64,000 nt of DNA from Verrucomicrobiaceae bacterium (GTDB lineage Bacteria; Verrucomicrobiota; Verrucomicrobiia; Verrucomicrobiales; Verrucomicrobiaceae). Below the pieces are notes generated by a model. It did not search any database. It saw only the letters and a program-made list of their open reading frames with translations, and was not told where the DNA came from. A program made the position numbers and the translations under genes. Of the stretch, positions 39,368 through 49,059 are shown piece by piece; the stretch's first letter is position 1; the number at the start of each line of letters is the position of its first letter. Location of the stretch: assembly GCA_016795485.1 (NCBI GenBank), contig JAEUHM010000012.1:17646-81645 (forward strand), read 5' to 3'.

Positions 39368-39606
39368 ATGCCGACTCGAGGCCTCAGTCACAGCGCCTTG
39401 GCACATGGGAGCTCTCCCTGAGGAGGAGGGGGATCGCGGCGTTGTGGTCTGGAGAGCGCAGGCGATACCGAGCGGTTCATTCTTGTCATCGACTCCACCA
39501 CATACAAGAGGAAGGGGTGGGGGTCATCTCCACGCCAAGAGCCTCCCGGAGCTATTTTTGATCGTAAAGACCTCTTAAATGGTCTATAACGACTCTAACT
39601 CCTGAA

Positions 39607-42603
39607 ATGACAAACCGCGCTATACTTTGCCATGTGCTGCTCTGTGCCTTGATGATGGCAGGTGGTTCTGCGGGGGTCGCTCAGCAGCCGTTTGGCATGA
39701 CCTCGCGGCCGAAGGTGGGGGATTACATGGACGGTTACCTGCTGGCACCTCCTGGATCGACGCCACCAGAGCCGCTGGTCCCGGTGAATGCGTTCCCGAA
39801 TCTCACTTTCCAAAACCCCATGGGTATGGTGCAGATGCCTGGAACAAATCTGCTGGTGGTCTGGGAACGTGAGGGCACGGTCCGCGCATTCCCAAAGGAC
39901 CCTGCAGCATCTACCACCACGCTTCTGCTCAACATCAGCAGCCGCTGCCAAGGCTGGGATGACTGCGGCATCGTGGCGCTGGCGTATCACCCGCAGTTCA
40001 GTTTGGGCAATGCGACTCATCGCCACGTTTACTTGTGGTACACGTGGAATCCACCGGGCACCATCAAGGGAAGTGCGGCGGCAAGGCCTGCGGGTTATCC
40101 GTATGTGGTTTGTTGGAATCGACTGTCTCGGTTCGATGTGACGGAGAGCGGCGTCATTCTTCCTGAGACGGAGTTGGTAATGATTCACCAAAAATGCAAG
40201 ACGGTGTGGCACAAAGGAGGCGGGATGTTCTTCCATCCAACAAATGGCTTCCTCTATCTCACGGTGGGCGAGGACTTTGACCAGACGGTGAATGCTCAGC
40301 GGGTGGATCGCGGTCTGTTTGGCGGCGTGCTCAGGATTGACGTGGACATGATCGGCGGAACGACCTCTCATCCGATCCCCCGACAGCCACTGCCCGGTCC
40401 CGATGACGACACGGGGAGCTACTCTGCCAACTACTACATACCGAACGACAATCCGCTCGTGGGCCAACCGAACACGCTGGAGGAGTTTTATGTGATCGGG
40501 CTCAGGAGTCCAGACGAGATGACTTACGACTCGGTTTCTGGCCGCATCTTCATCAGTGACGTGGGCGACTACGGGCCGACGGCGAGGGAGGAGATCAACG
40601 TGATCGAACCAGGGGAAGTGACCGCCGGTATGCCGCTCAATTTCCAGTGGCACAAAGTGCAAGGCTTCCCCACGGCACCGCTAACAGGCCTCTACTCACC
40701 CAGTCTGAGCAAGAACCCGAAGCTAGCGTATGCTCATGCGGAGAATGGTAATGTAGCCGCAGTGATGGGCGGCTTTGTTTATCGCGGAGCAGCTCTGGCT
40801 GCGACTTTGGGCGGGAAGTATGTGTTTGCGGACAACATGTCCGGCAAAGTGTGGACGCTTGATGAATCCACCAACCCAGCAGGCAAAAACTTGATCGCGA
40901 TGCTGCCAAACGGTCCTGGGGTGAATCGAGGACAGAACTATTTGGGTATTTCATCGTTCGCGCTGGATGCTGCGGGTGAACTTTACCTCTGCCGATTGAG
41001 CAATGAAGGCGGAGGCATCTTCAAACTGGCACCTAACACAGGGGTGGGTTTCCAACTTCAAAACACGCTGTCCAAGACCAAGCTCTTCAGCAACATGCTC
41101 AATCGCACTCCGAGCACCAAGCTGATCCCTTACACGCTGAACCATCCATTCTGGTCAGACGGAGCGCTGAAGTGTCGCTGGATGGCCATCCCTCACGGCG
41201 GGACGGAGTGGACAAAGAAGATCGGCTTCTCGGAGACGGGTGAGTGGACTTTTCCGGAGGGCAGTGTGTTGGTGAAGCACTTTGACCTCCGGTTGAGCGA
41301 TGTAGCGACTTCGCCCGTGAGAAGACTGGAGACACGCGTCATTGCCAAGACTGCCTCTGGAATCGTAGCAGGCACCTACAAATGGCAAGCCGACCGTCTG
41401 AACGCCAAACTAGTGACCGATACGACCTTCGAGGACATCAAGATCACGATTCGCGGTGTGGGAACGCCCGCTGGATACAACTTGGGCGGTACGACGTCAC
41501 CAGCGGGAAGCAGTTCACAAACGAGCACAAAACTAGTGATCAACGGTTCGGGCAGCGGCATCGGCAGCACCGGCGATCAAGCTCGGTTCAACTACGTGAA
41601 GCGAACGGGCGACTTTGATTTCTTCGTCCGCGTGGAAAGTCTGGCTCCTTCCGTGGGTGGGACGACTCCTCTGGCCACGGTGGGCTTAATAGCACGCAGT
41701 GACTTCACGCCGGGCAGTGCATGTGCCGGAGTCTCGGCGGGAATGACCACCGACAACGTGGACAAGGAGACCACAGCATTTCAATTTCATGTTAGAAGCA
41801 CCTCTGCGGCCAGCATGTCTTCTACTCCACCTCCAGATGGCATGAGCGCTGCCTATCCACATGTCTGGCTGCGGCTGAAGCGGACGGGAAATGACTTCAC
41901 GGCCTACGTAGCACGCAACGCCGTGGATTGGGAGGCAATAGGGAACACAACCCTTGCCGGAGCACCTGCTGAGATGCTCTGGGGTGTAGTCTGCTCGGCC
42001 AACGAGGCTGGCAAACGAGCCAAGGCTACCGTTCACTTCCAAACAAAGCGCGTGCAGCGCTGGACATTCCCTGGCCAGACTTCATGCATGGCATGCCACA
42101 CCGCCAATGCAGGCTGGATCTTGGGCCCCAACTCGCGCCAAATGAACTGCAACGCATACTTTGCGAACACCAAGGTGACGGACAACCAGATCCGTGCATG
42201 GAACAACGTCGGACTGTTTGACCAGACTTTGACCGAGGGTGGGATTACTGGATTGGACAAGCTGGTAGCCCTCTCGAACACCGCAGCCACGCTTGAAGCA
42301 CGTGCGCGATCCTACTTGGACTCCAACTGTGGGTATTGTCACCGCCCAGGTGGCGTGAATGCGCTGTGGGACGGGCGTTGGACCACGCCTCTGGGTTCTC
42401 AGGGGCTGCTGAATGGCAATCCGCTCAATGATCTCGATATCGCTGGCGCTAAGTTGATCGCACCGGGCAATCCAGACCTCTCGTTGATACACTATCGCAC
42501 GGACAGCCTTGGCGGACATCAAATGCCGCCGCTCGGAAAGAACCGAATCGACCTCGACGGAGCTGCATTGCTCAAGGAGTGGATTCTTTCGCTGCCGCCT
42601 TGA
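39607..42603 (+). CDS. Secreted sugar-dehydrogenase-like / cytochrome c fusion protein
   Basis: 998 residues with a signal peptide ending near AGVAQ. Residues about 55-470 form a six-bladed propeller of the glucose/sorbosone dehydrogenase type (FQNPMGMVQMPGTN, GGGMFFHPTNGFLYLTVGED, YVIGLRSPDEMTYD, KYVFADNMSGKVWTLDE). Residues about 640-810 are a concanavalin-like insert similar to DUF1349. The C-terminal ~180 residues hold two heme-c motifs, CMACH and CGYCH, and a Met-rich end (GGHQMPPLG). A secreted redox enzyme passing electrons from a sugar or alcohol to heme is inferred. The last 32 bp overlap the converging antiporter gene. Confidence 0.85.
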   Translation: MTNRAILCHVLLCALMMAGGSAGVAQQPFGMTSRPKVGDYMDGYLLAPPGSTPPEPLVPVNAFPNLTFQNPMGMVQMPGTNLLVVWEREGTVRAFPKDPAASTTTLLLNISSRCQGWDDCGIVALAYHPQFSLGNATHRHVYLWYTWNPPGTIKGSAAARPAGYPYVVCWNRLSRFDVTESGVILPETELVMIHQKCKTVWHKGGGMFFHPTNGFLYLTVGEDFDQTVNAQRVDRGLFGGVLRIDVDMIGGTTSHPIPRQPLPGPDDDTGSYSANYYIPNDNPLVGQPNTLEEFYVIGLRSPDEMTYDSVSGRIFISDVGDYGPTAREEINVIEPGEVTAGMPLNFQWHKVQGFPTAPLTGLYSPSLSKNPKLAYAHAENGNVAAVMGGFVYRGAALAATLGGKYVFADNMSGKVWTLDESTNPAGKNLIAMLPNGPGVNRGQNYLGISSFALDAAGELYLCRLSNEGGGIFKLAPNTGVGFQLQNTLSKTKLFSNMLNRTPSTKLIPYTLNHPFWSDGALKCRWMAIPHGGTEWTKKIGFSETGEWTFPEGSVLVKHFDLRLSDVATSPVRRLETRVIAKTASGIVAGTYKWQADRLNAKLVTDTTFEDIKITIRGVGTPAGYNLGGTTSPAGSSSQTSTKLVINGSGSGIGSTGDQARFNYVKRTGDFDFFVRVESLAPSVGGTTPLATVGLIARSDFTPGSACAGVSAGMTTDNVDKETTAFQFHVRSTSAASMSSTPPPDGMSAAYPHVWLRLKRTGNDFTAYVARNAVDWEAIGNTTLAGAPAEMLWGVVCSANEAGKRAKATVHFQTKRVQRWTFPGQTSCMACHTANAGWILGPNSRQMNCNAYFANTKVTDNQIRAWNNVGLFDQTLTEGGITGLDKLVALSNTAATLEARARSYLDSNCGYCHRPGGVNALWDGRWTTPLGSQGLLNGNPLNDLDIAGAKLIAPGNPDLSLIHYRTDSLGGHQMPPLGKNRIDLDGAALLKEWILSLPP

Positions 42604-44347
42604 GGTCCGTTCCTTCGGGATTGCACAAGAGCACAGCGCTAGCCACGGCGGCCTTGCTGGTTTGCTCTTCATCATGCACCACAACATCCGCGCCAAGAAG
42701 CCGGAGACGCTTTTGATCCGAACCAAAACGTGCGCGAGCAATCACAGGAACCTCAGGAGCACGTTCTCGCACGATCTCCAGCGCCGTAGCCGTGACGGTA
42801 GCATCTGGGAAAGTGAAGGCCACGAGACGGGCCTTTTCCAGACGAGCTAGATCCCACGTTTCGGAGTGTGCGGCGTCTGCAAAGAGCACCGGCTGCCCGG
42901 ACTTCTGCAATCGGCGGATCGTGTCTGCATTGAGATCCACAATGAGCGTGGTGATGCCTTGATCATGCAGCGCTTCGTTAAGTTTCTGCCCCACCGGGCC
43001 ACAGCCACAGATGATGGCATGCCCTTCCATGGCCGAAACGCGCTTCCGCAGTACTGGCTCCACCACTGCGGCCGTAGAGGCCTTGCGCCAGCCGAGTTTT
43101 TCTAACCAAGAGCCGAGCGGAACGGCTGCTCGCATGGCAGCAGGCAGCACGGCCATGGAGAGCGCTGCACTGGCAAGCAGTGTCTGCTGAAACTCGCTGC
43201 TCCAAAGACGTGATCCACCGGCTTTCTGCACGAGCACCAAGGAAAACTCGCCCGCACTGGATAAACTGATGCCTGCCAGCAATGCACTCTTGGGCGCTAA
43301 GCCAAGCCGCCGCGCCACCGCCGTGATCAAAGCGGTCTTCAGCACCATGAGCCCCAGCGTGGAGCCAAGGATCATCTTCCAGGCGGGCAGCGCCACTTTG
43401 AGATCAATCATCAGACCCACCGAAACGAAGAACAATGTGAGGAACAGATCCTTGAGCGGCATCACATCCGCGAGGATGCGGTGTTTGTAGATCGACTCAC
43501 TGACCGCCAAGCCAGCTACGAAAGCACCCAGAGCGAGGCTTAGCCCGAGCATGGCACCACAAAACGCAAGACCGATGCACAAACCCACCACCGTGAGTGT
43601 GAACAGCTCTCGGTTACGCGTCAGCGCCACAGCATGGAGTAGACGCGGGATCACATAACGAGCGAGCACGAGCGACAAGGCAACAAACGCGAGCCCACGC
43701 CACAAAAGCCCCAAGACGCTGCCCGCCAGTGGCTCGCCGCCAGCCGCGCTACCATTCAAGAGCAACGGGAGGAACAGCAGAAAGACGATGATGAACAGGT
43801 CCTGAAAGATCGCCACGGCCAGAGCCATGCGCGCGCTTGGCGTGCCAGCCATCTCCATGTCCTGAAATGACTTCACGCTCACGGCAGTCGAACTCATGGC
43901 CAAAGCCACAGACAACACGATGGCCGCCGGCCACGAAATCATCCCAAGTGCTCCCAGCAGCAACCAGGGGACCATGCAGAGCCCCATCTGCCATCCGCCG
44001 CCCGTAAAAGCGAGCCGCCTCAGGTATTTCAGGTCACTGAGTGAGAACTCCAGCCCCAGGGTGAACATCAGCAGCATCACGCCAAACTCAGACATTTGGG
44101 CCACGGCTGCTTCCACACCCGTGCTGCTCATTCCGCCTAGCACACCGCTATTGGCCAAAGCGACCCCACAGATGAAGTAGCCAATGAGGAGGGACTGCTG
44201 AAGCCGTAGCAAGAGGAGCGAAACCAGCACCACGCTGATCAGCATGATGGCCAGAAGGGAAAATAGCGGCGGCAGTCCGTGAGCGTCTCCTGCGCCCTGC
44301 ACTCCGAGCAAAATGACTCCTGCCACTGGTTCCATCACGCTTTTCAT
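42572..44347 (-). CDS. CPA2-family cation:proton antiporter with RCK/TrkA-N domain
   Basis: With a start at 44347 the protein has 591 residues; 44335 is an alternative. The frame further upstream runs into the divergent MFS gene and is a shadow. About 12 membrane helices (residues ~20-400) form the Na+/H+ exchanger domain, with the helix segment VAQMSEFGVMLLMFTLGLEF. A TrkA-N NAD-binding domain follows (HAIICGCGPVGQKLNEAL). This is the layout of KefB/KefC and YbaL. It exports K+ or Na+ in exchange for protons across the inner membrane. The ion and gating ligand are unknown. Its 3' end overlaps the cytochrome c gene tail to tail. Confidence 0.9.
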   Translation of the reverse strand: MKSVMEPVAGVILLGVQGAGDAHGLPPLFSLLAIMLISVVLVSLLLLRLQQSLLIGYFICGVALANSGVLGGMSSTGVEAAVAQMSEFGVMLLMFTLGLEFSLSDLKYLRRLAFTGGGWQMGLCMVPWLLLGALGMISWPAAIVLSVALAMSSTAVSVKSFQDMEMAGTPSARMALAVAIFQDLFIIVFLLFLPLLLNGSAAGGEPLAGSVLGLLWRGLAFVALSLVLARYVIPRLLHAVALTRNRELFTLTVVGLCIGLAFCGAMLGLSLALGAFVAGLAVSESIYKHRILADVMPLKDLFLTLFFVSVGLMIDLKVALPAWKMILGSTLGLMVLKTALITAVARRLGLAPKSALLAGISLSSAGEFSLVLVQKAGGSRLWSSEFQQTLLASAALSMAVLPAAMRAAVPLGSWLEKLGWRKASTAAVVEPVLRKRVSAMEGHAIICGCGPVGQKLNEALHDQGITTLIVDLNADTIRRLQKSGQPVLFADAAHSETWDLARLEKARLVAFTFPDATVTATALEIVRERAPEVPVIARARFGSDQKRLRLLGADVVVHDEEQTSKAAVASAVLLCNPEGTDLKAAAKESTP

Positions 44348-44441
44348 GATGCAGCCTCGCCCCCTGCTCAACCAGATTTCACCAGAGAGTCTGAACGAGA
44401 ATGTTTTCGACAAACGTTCTGCTGCGTTCCAATCGTCCGCC

Positions 44442-45938
44442 ATGTCTTCCTCCACTGCCAAACGCTCCACCACCGCCGCCCTCGTAGCCGCCTTCCTAGG
44501 CTGGATGTTCGACGGGTTTGAAATGGGTCTCTTTCCCCTCACCGGGCGCGATGCACTGAAGGAACTGCTGGTGGGAGGCACACCGGATGACTTGAACCGC
44601 TGGTTTGGGGTCATCATGGCCATGTTCCTGGTAGGGGCAGCCACGGGCGGTGTGGTCTTTGGCTGGCTTGGCGACCGTATTGGCCGCGTGAAAGCCATGT
44701 CGCTGTCCATTTTCACTTACGCGATCTTCACTGGCCTTTGTGGTGTGGCTAAATCTGCCGAGCAGGTGGCGATCTTCCGCTTCATTGCCTCCCTCGGCAT
44801 GGGCGGGGAGTGGTCACTCGGAGTAGCATTGGTAAACGAAGTCTGGCCAGGCAAATCCCGAGCGATTGTGGCCGGGTTGATCGGCGCGGCTGCAAACGTG
44901 GGCTACTTACTTGGTGGGTTTCTCAGCCTGGGCCTTGCGGGCTTCCTTGGAAGCGTCGAATCAGCCCTACTTGCCATCGGACTGTCAAAGGACTGGGTAA
45001 ACTCGCTCCTCTCCAACAACGGATGGCGTCTACTGATGATGAGCGGTGCTGTCCCCGCCGCTCTGGTGTTTTTCATCCAGCTATTTGTTGGTGAATCCGA
45101 GAAATGGGAAGAAGAGAAGGCCAAAGGCAGCACAGACCATTGGGCCACCAAGGATCTGCTCGGTGTCGTGGGTGGATGCGTGGCAGCTCTCGTCGTTGTA
45201 TGGGTGTGGTCACCGCTGGCGCCAAAGATGAACGTAGCACTTGCGTTGCTGATCACTGTCGTGGGCCTAGCGATGACCCTCGTTGGCTACTTGTTTCCCG
45301 TCTGGCAATACCTCGCGCGCGCTGGAGCGGCTGGGTCTGTTTACACACAAAAGTTCATCATGGGCCGCATGCTCTTCGGTGCTGGTCTGGCCGGTGTCGC
45401 TCTCATGGGCACGTGGGGTGCTGTTCAGTGGGCACCAAAATGGGCGGAAGAGCTGGCCGGAAACCCTGCCCTCCATGCCAAAGATTGGGCACAAATCTGG
45501 ACTGCTACGGGTGCCATCATCGCCACCATGCTCGCGGCCATAGTGGGAGACTGGTTGGGCCGCAGGATCACTTACTCCATCTTGTGCATTGCAACGATCG
45601 GTGCCGCGCTGCTGTTTTACCAGACCAATACTTCCTACTCCAACTGGTTCCTATTCACCGGATTCCTCATTGGCGGCATCAGCGCATCGTTCTATGGCTT
45701 CTTCCCGCTTTATTTCCCCGAGCTGTTCCCCACTCAAGTGCGCGCCACTGGCCAAGGCTTCTGCTTCAACTTTGGACGCGTCATCGCGGCCATCGGAGCG
45801 CTGCAAACGGCCAATCTCATGAAGGCGTTTGACGGAAGCTTTGCCAAAGCAGGCAGCGTCTTGTGCTTCATTTACGTGTTAGGCTTGTTTATCGTCTGGC
45901 TTGGACCTGAAACTAAGGGCAAAGCTCTCCCGCAGTAA
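44442..45938 (+). CDS. MFS transporter, sugar-porter-like
   Basis: The ATG at 44442 gives a 498-residue protein that begins just before the first helix (AALVAAFLGWMFDGFEMGLF). The conserved loop after helix 2 is FGWLGDRIGRVKAM, and RFIASLGMGGEWSLG matches the metabolite:H+ symporter type. About 12 helices are apparent, with an unusually long insert between helices 6 and 7. The next gene, an isomerase, follows after 24 bp and is probably co-transcribed, so a sugar or sugar acid is the likely substrate. Confidence 0.88.
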   Translation: MSSSTAKRSTTAALVAAFLGWMFDGFEMGLFPLTGRDALKELLVGGTPDDLNRWFGVIMAMFLVGAATGGVVFGWLGDRIGRVKAMSLSIFTYAIFTGLCGVAKSAEQVAIFRFIASLGMGGEWSLGVALVNEVWPGKSRAIVAGLIGAAANVGYLLGGFLSLGLAGFLGSVESALLAIGLSKDWVNSLLSNNGWRLLMMSGAVPAALVFFIQLFVGESEKWEEEKAKGSTDHWATKDLLGVVGGCVAALVVVWVWSPLAPKMNVALALLITVVGLAMTLVGYLFPVWQYLARAGAAGSVYTQKFIMGRMLFGAGLAGVALMGTWGAVQWAPKWAEELAGNPALHAKDWAQIWTATGAIIATMLAAIVGDWLGRRITYSILCIATIGAALLFYQTNTSYSNWFLFTGFLIGGISASFYGFFPLYFPELFPTQVRATGQGFCFNFGRVIAAIGALQTANLMKAFDGSFAKAGSVLCFIYVLGLFIVWLGPETKGKALPQ

Positions 45939-45962
45939 CCAATCACCCGTCTCACTCTGATT

Positions 45963-46868
45963 ATGAACACACGCCGTCAGTTTCTCGCCCAAGCAGCCGC
46001 TCTCGGAGCTGCTTCGATCACTGGTCAATCCATCGCCGCACCTGGGAAGAAGCACACGCTCTGTGCATTCACCAAACATCTGCAGGGCCTGTCTTACCAA
46101 CAGATTGCGGACATCGCCGCAGAAGTGGGCTTGGACGGCATTGAGGCTCCTGTGCGCCCAGGAGGCCACGTGGAGCCAGAGAAAGTCACTGAAGACCTTC
46201 CCAAGCTCATTGAAGCGCTGAAGAAGAACAACCTGGAGATGACCATCCTCACCTCAGGCATCAATCAGGTGAGCAAAGAGCAGAATACCGAGCAAGTTCT
46301 CCGCACTGCCAAGGCTCTGGGCGTGCAAAGATTCCGCATGCTCTACTTTAAGTATGACCTGAAGCGCCCTATCGAGGCCCAACTCGCGGAGTGGAAGCCA
46401 TTGATCAAAGATCTGGTGCAACTCTGCACCGAGATTGGCATCCAACCTCTGCTTCAGAACCACAGCGGCAAAGACTACTTCGGCGCTCCGATCTGGGATG
46501 CATGGTCGTTGATGAAGGAATACACACCGCAGCAGTGGGGCTTTGCGATTGACGCTTACCACACCACCGTGGAAGCAGGTTTGAGCTGGCCGATCGACAC
46601 TTCACTCATCGGCAGCCACATTCAGGCCATCTACTTCAAAGACGTGAAGTGGGTGTCTCCCGGCAAAGCAGACGGTGTTCCGCTGGGCACCGGTTTGGTG
46701 AGCAAAGACATGGCCAAAGTGCTGCTCCAACGCGGATTTTCGGGCCCGGTATCTCTTCACACCGAATACATGAAGGGCGATGCCGCCAAAGACCCTGCGT
46801 TCGTCAAAGAAAGCCTCGGCGCTTTCAAGCGCGACCTCGCCGTGATGAAGGAGTGGCTTGCGATGTGA
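45963..46868 (+). CDS. Tat-exported sugar phosphate isomerase/epimerase-like TIM barrel
   Basis: 301 residues with a twin-arginine signal (TRRQFLAQAAALGAASITG). The rest is an AP-endonuclease-2/xylose-isomerase-like TIM barrel, seen in QQIADIAAEVGLDGIEAPVRPGG (read in two parts at residues 45-67), LLQNHSG with its metal-ligand His, FAIDAYHTTVEAG, and LHTEYMKG. Exported members with such signals are common in this phylum; substrates are mostly unknown. It follows the MFS gene by 24 bp. Its stop codon abuts that of the converging GT39-like gene. Confidence 0.85.
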   Translation: MNTRRQFLAQAAALGAASITGQSIAAPGKKHTLCAFTKHLQGLSYQQIADIAAEVGLDGIEAPVRPGGHVEPEKVTEDLPKLIEALKKNNLEMTILTSGINQVSKEQNTEQVLRTAKALGVQRFRMLYFKYDLKRPIEAQLAEWKPLIKDLVQLCTEIGIQPLLQNHSGKDYFGAPIWDAWSLMKEYTPQQWGFAIDAYHTTVEAGLSWPIDTSLIGSHIQAIYFKDVKWVSPGKADGVPLGTGLVSKDMAKVLLQRGFSGPVSLHTEYMKGDAAKDPAFVKESLGAFKRDLAVMKEWLAM

Positions 46869-48767
46869 TCAAGGCAGCGCCTCGAACACTCTGAAATAGA
46901 AGTCCGCTTCCAAGCCAGGCCAAGCTTGGAGTTCTCTGAAGCGCTTGGGATCTTTGAGCAGCTTCACACCGTCTGGCAGCACGTCTTGATGGAAAAACGG
47001 ATACCCAAGCACAACGAGCGAGCGTTTTGATGCAGCCTTCGCTTTGGCGAGGAACGTCTCCAGTTCACTCACTTCCGAAGTGCCAAACGCCCTGGGGAAG
47101 TAGGAAGGCAGCGCTTCACGACCAAGCCCAAAGATGGCGACTGCGGGTTGGTCAGCTTGGGAATCGAGATAAGCCGCCACTTCTTTGTAAGGCGAGTAGG
47201 ACACCGCTTTCAACACACCGCGCTGAGGCGCAGTGAAAAACGCGAAAGCCACCATGAAGGCGATTCCGATCTTCTTTTGAGTCTGGGTGTAGTCCGCCAG
47301 CATCTGCGGAAACAACGCCCACCCGGCCACTACCATCGGCAGCATCGAGATGATGAATCGCGGATAAAAGTAGCTCCCTAGCAGTCGACTGAGCGTTATA
47401 TGCACCAACGCCGCCCCAACTGGTACCAAGAGCAAAGAGCCGATGATCGGCGTGCGTTTCCAACCCGCATAAAGGCCGAGAATAGCCGCAACCGCTGCGA
47501 TCAGCACCACAGCCGCGCCCACAGCAGAAGATCTGGCCACTTCCACTACCGAAGTGAGGTGCTCCGCCTCAATGGCACCCTCGTGAGGTCGATGCCACTC
47601 CATCCCGAAGAGCAACTGAGTCGCCGTCGTGCGCAATAGGCCCGCGTCTGCTTTTTGCGGAGCATTTCCGGGCTCGTTGATGTGCGGAATCTGCACCAGA
47701 TTGGGAAGGAAGGCCTGCATCCATAGCATGGCGGCAAAGACATGAGCCACCACGTGGCGGGTAATGACCGCGATCCGGTCAGCACGATTCGTCTCCTGTT
47801 TCCAAAGCCAAACCAGCGTAAGTAGAAACATCAGTCCCACGTCCAGCACGGCGGGAATGAACGTGTAAATCCAAAGCGCTTGATTCAGCGACAGCCAAGT
47901 CCACGCTCGCAAACTCCTGCCTCTTGTGGCAATCACTCGCCGTGACGCCAGAATGCCAGAGAGACAAAGCGGAACCACTAACGCATAAGCACGCGCCTCC
48001 ACCCCATAGCGCAGATGCCATGGATGCAGCGCAAGCAGTGCACCCAAAAGCACTAGACCACGCGCAATGCCCACGACCCGCAAAAGCAACGCCACAGCCA
48101 CCCCCGAGGCTAGGAACGCTGGCGCTCTGGCGGCGATCTCGCTGAATGCCTCTCGTGGTGCCCCCGTCACCTTCCGCCAAAGCTCCAGACTAGCTTTTTG
48201 CAGAAGCGATTGTGAAGTGTGGTTGGTCGGCTTGCCGTAGTAGAACGCACAACGCTTCCAGTCCGTGGGCGAAAACTTGATTCCATCTGGTGCCTTGGCG
48301 TCCTCTTTCCATGTGCCGTGGGTGCATTGCCGAAGTGACCAGATTTCATCCCACCACAGGCTCTTGGAGCCAAACGACATCGTCCCATACCAGACGGTAA
48401 AGATCAGCGCCACCGGCACCAACCACCACCTCTGCCACACGCTCTTGGGGGCCGGGATTTCTTTCTCCACGGCGCTCATGGGCTTCAGCCAAAGTTTGAC
48501 GCTGGCCGCGAGCAAAGCCAGGAGGCCAAGGTTGACCCAAGCAGCGAGCACGATGCCCTTGTCCGCCAAATCTTCCCACTTGGGGCGCTCATTTGCCGCC
48601 AATGCCGCCTCAATGTTCTTGGCTGCGGCTCCTAAATCTGGCCCGTTGACTAAAATGAGCACTTCCACGATCGCCAGCAGGGCCAAGGCTAGCAAAGCGC
48701 GATGGCGAGGTTGGGAAATCCAGGGGGAACAGGGCATCCGTGAGCCATAACCGGGGTCTTGAGCCAT
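46869..48767 (-). CDS. GT39-like polytopic membrane glycosyltransferase
   Basis: 632 residues with about 12 hydrophobic segments. The first large loop carries LWWDEIWSLRQ, the Asp-Glu motif that binds the lipid-phosphate sugar in GT39/PMT and ArnT-like enzymes. The last ~100 residues are soluble. It probably transfers a sugar from a polyprenyl-phosphate carrier on the outer face of the inner membrane. The ATG at 48767 has AAGGG 9-10 bp upstream, which supports it over an internal Met at residue 11. It is transcribed alone. Confidence 0.75.
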   Translation of the reverse strand: MAQDPGYGSRMPCSPWISQPRHRALLALALLAIVEVLILVNGPDLGAAAKNIEAALAANERPKWEDLADKGIVLAAWVNLGLLALLAASVKLWLKPMSAVEKEIPAPKSVWQRWWLVPVALIFTVWYGTMSFGSKSLWWDEIWSLRQCTHGTWKEDAKAPDGIKFSPTDWKRCAFYYGKPTNHTSQSLLQKASLELWRKVTGAPREAFSEIAARAPAFLASGVAVALLLRVVGIARGLVLLGALLALHPWHLRYGVEARAYALVVPLCLSGILASRRVIATRGRSLRAWTWLSLNQALWIYTFIPAVLDVGLMFLLTLVWLWKQETNRADRIAVITRHVVAHVFAAMLWMQAFLPNLVQIPHINEPGNAPQKADAGLLRTTATQLLFGMEWHRPHEGAIEAEHLTSVVEVARSSAVGAAVVLIAAVAAILGLYAGWKRTPIIGSLLLVPVGAALVHITLSRLLGSYFYPRFIISMLPMVVAGWALFPQMLADYTQTQKKIGIAFMVAFAFFTAPQRGVLKAVSYSPYKEVAAYLDSQADQPAVAIFGLGREALPSYFPRAFGTSEVSELETFLAKAKAASKRSLVVLGYPFFHQDVLPDGVKLLKDPKRFRELQAWPGLEADFYFRVFEALP

Positions 48768-48835
48768 ACAACAAAACCCTTAATCAATCTAAAACAGCGT
48801 CAAAAATGCAAAGATTATAAAAAATGATTTGCATC

Positions 48836-48940
48836 ATGGAGAGCGTGGCTTATGATCCTCATGTCGTCAGCGATGACCGTGTCGCGAGCAGGCTAAACCG
48901 CCTCTCGGGCACCGAGCGAGGACAAAAGTTCATTGTATAG
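48836..48940 (+). CDS. Possible 34-residue small ORF before an isolated terminator
   Basis: A short frame (MESVAYDPHVVSDDRV at its start) runs from ATG 48836 to TAG 48938-48940, and a terminator hairpin begins 8 bp later. AT-rich sequence precedes it, but no Shine-Dalgarno is evident. The placement before an otherwise unexplained terminator is the only support; it could instead be the 5' part of a small RNA. Confidence 0.25.
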   Translation: MESVAYDPHVVSDDRVASRLNRLSGTERGQKFIV

Positions 48941-48947
48941 GGTTGTT

Positions 48948-48991
48948 GAGACCCCGCTGACCTCGAGTGAGGCGGCGGGGTCTCTTCTTTT
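48948..48991 (+). terminator. Isolated rho-independent terminator
   Basis: A 10-bp stem (48948-48957 GAGACCCCGC with 48975-48984 GCGGGGTCTC, 17-nt loop) is followed by TTCTTTTG. No annotated gene ends here on the plus strand. It could end a small RNA or small ORF at about 48780-48945, or act as an attenuator for the operon starting at 49060. Confidence 0.75.
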
Positions 48992-49059
48992 GCTCCGGCG
49001 GGCAAGATTGCGCTTGGCACCTGGGAGTTTGAGCCTAGAACTTCCCGGCCCTTTTCTTC

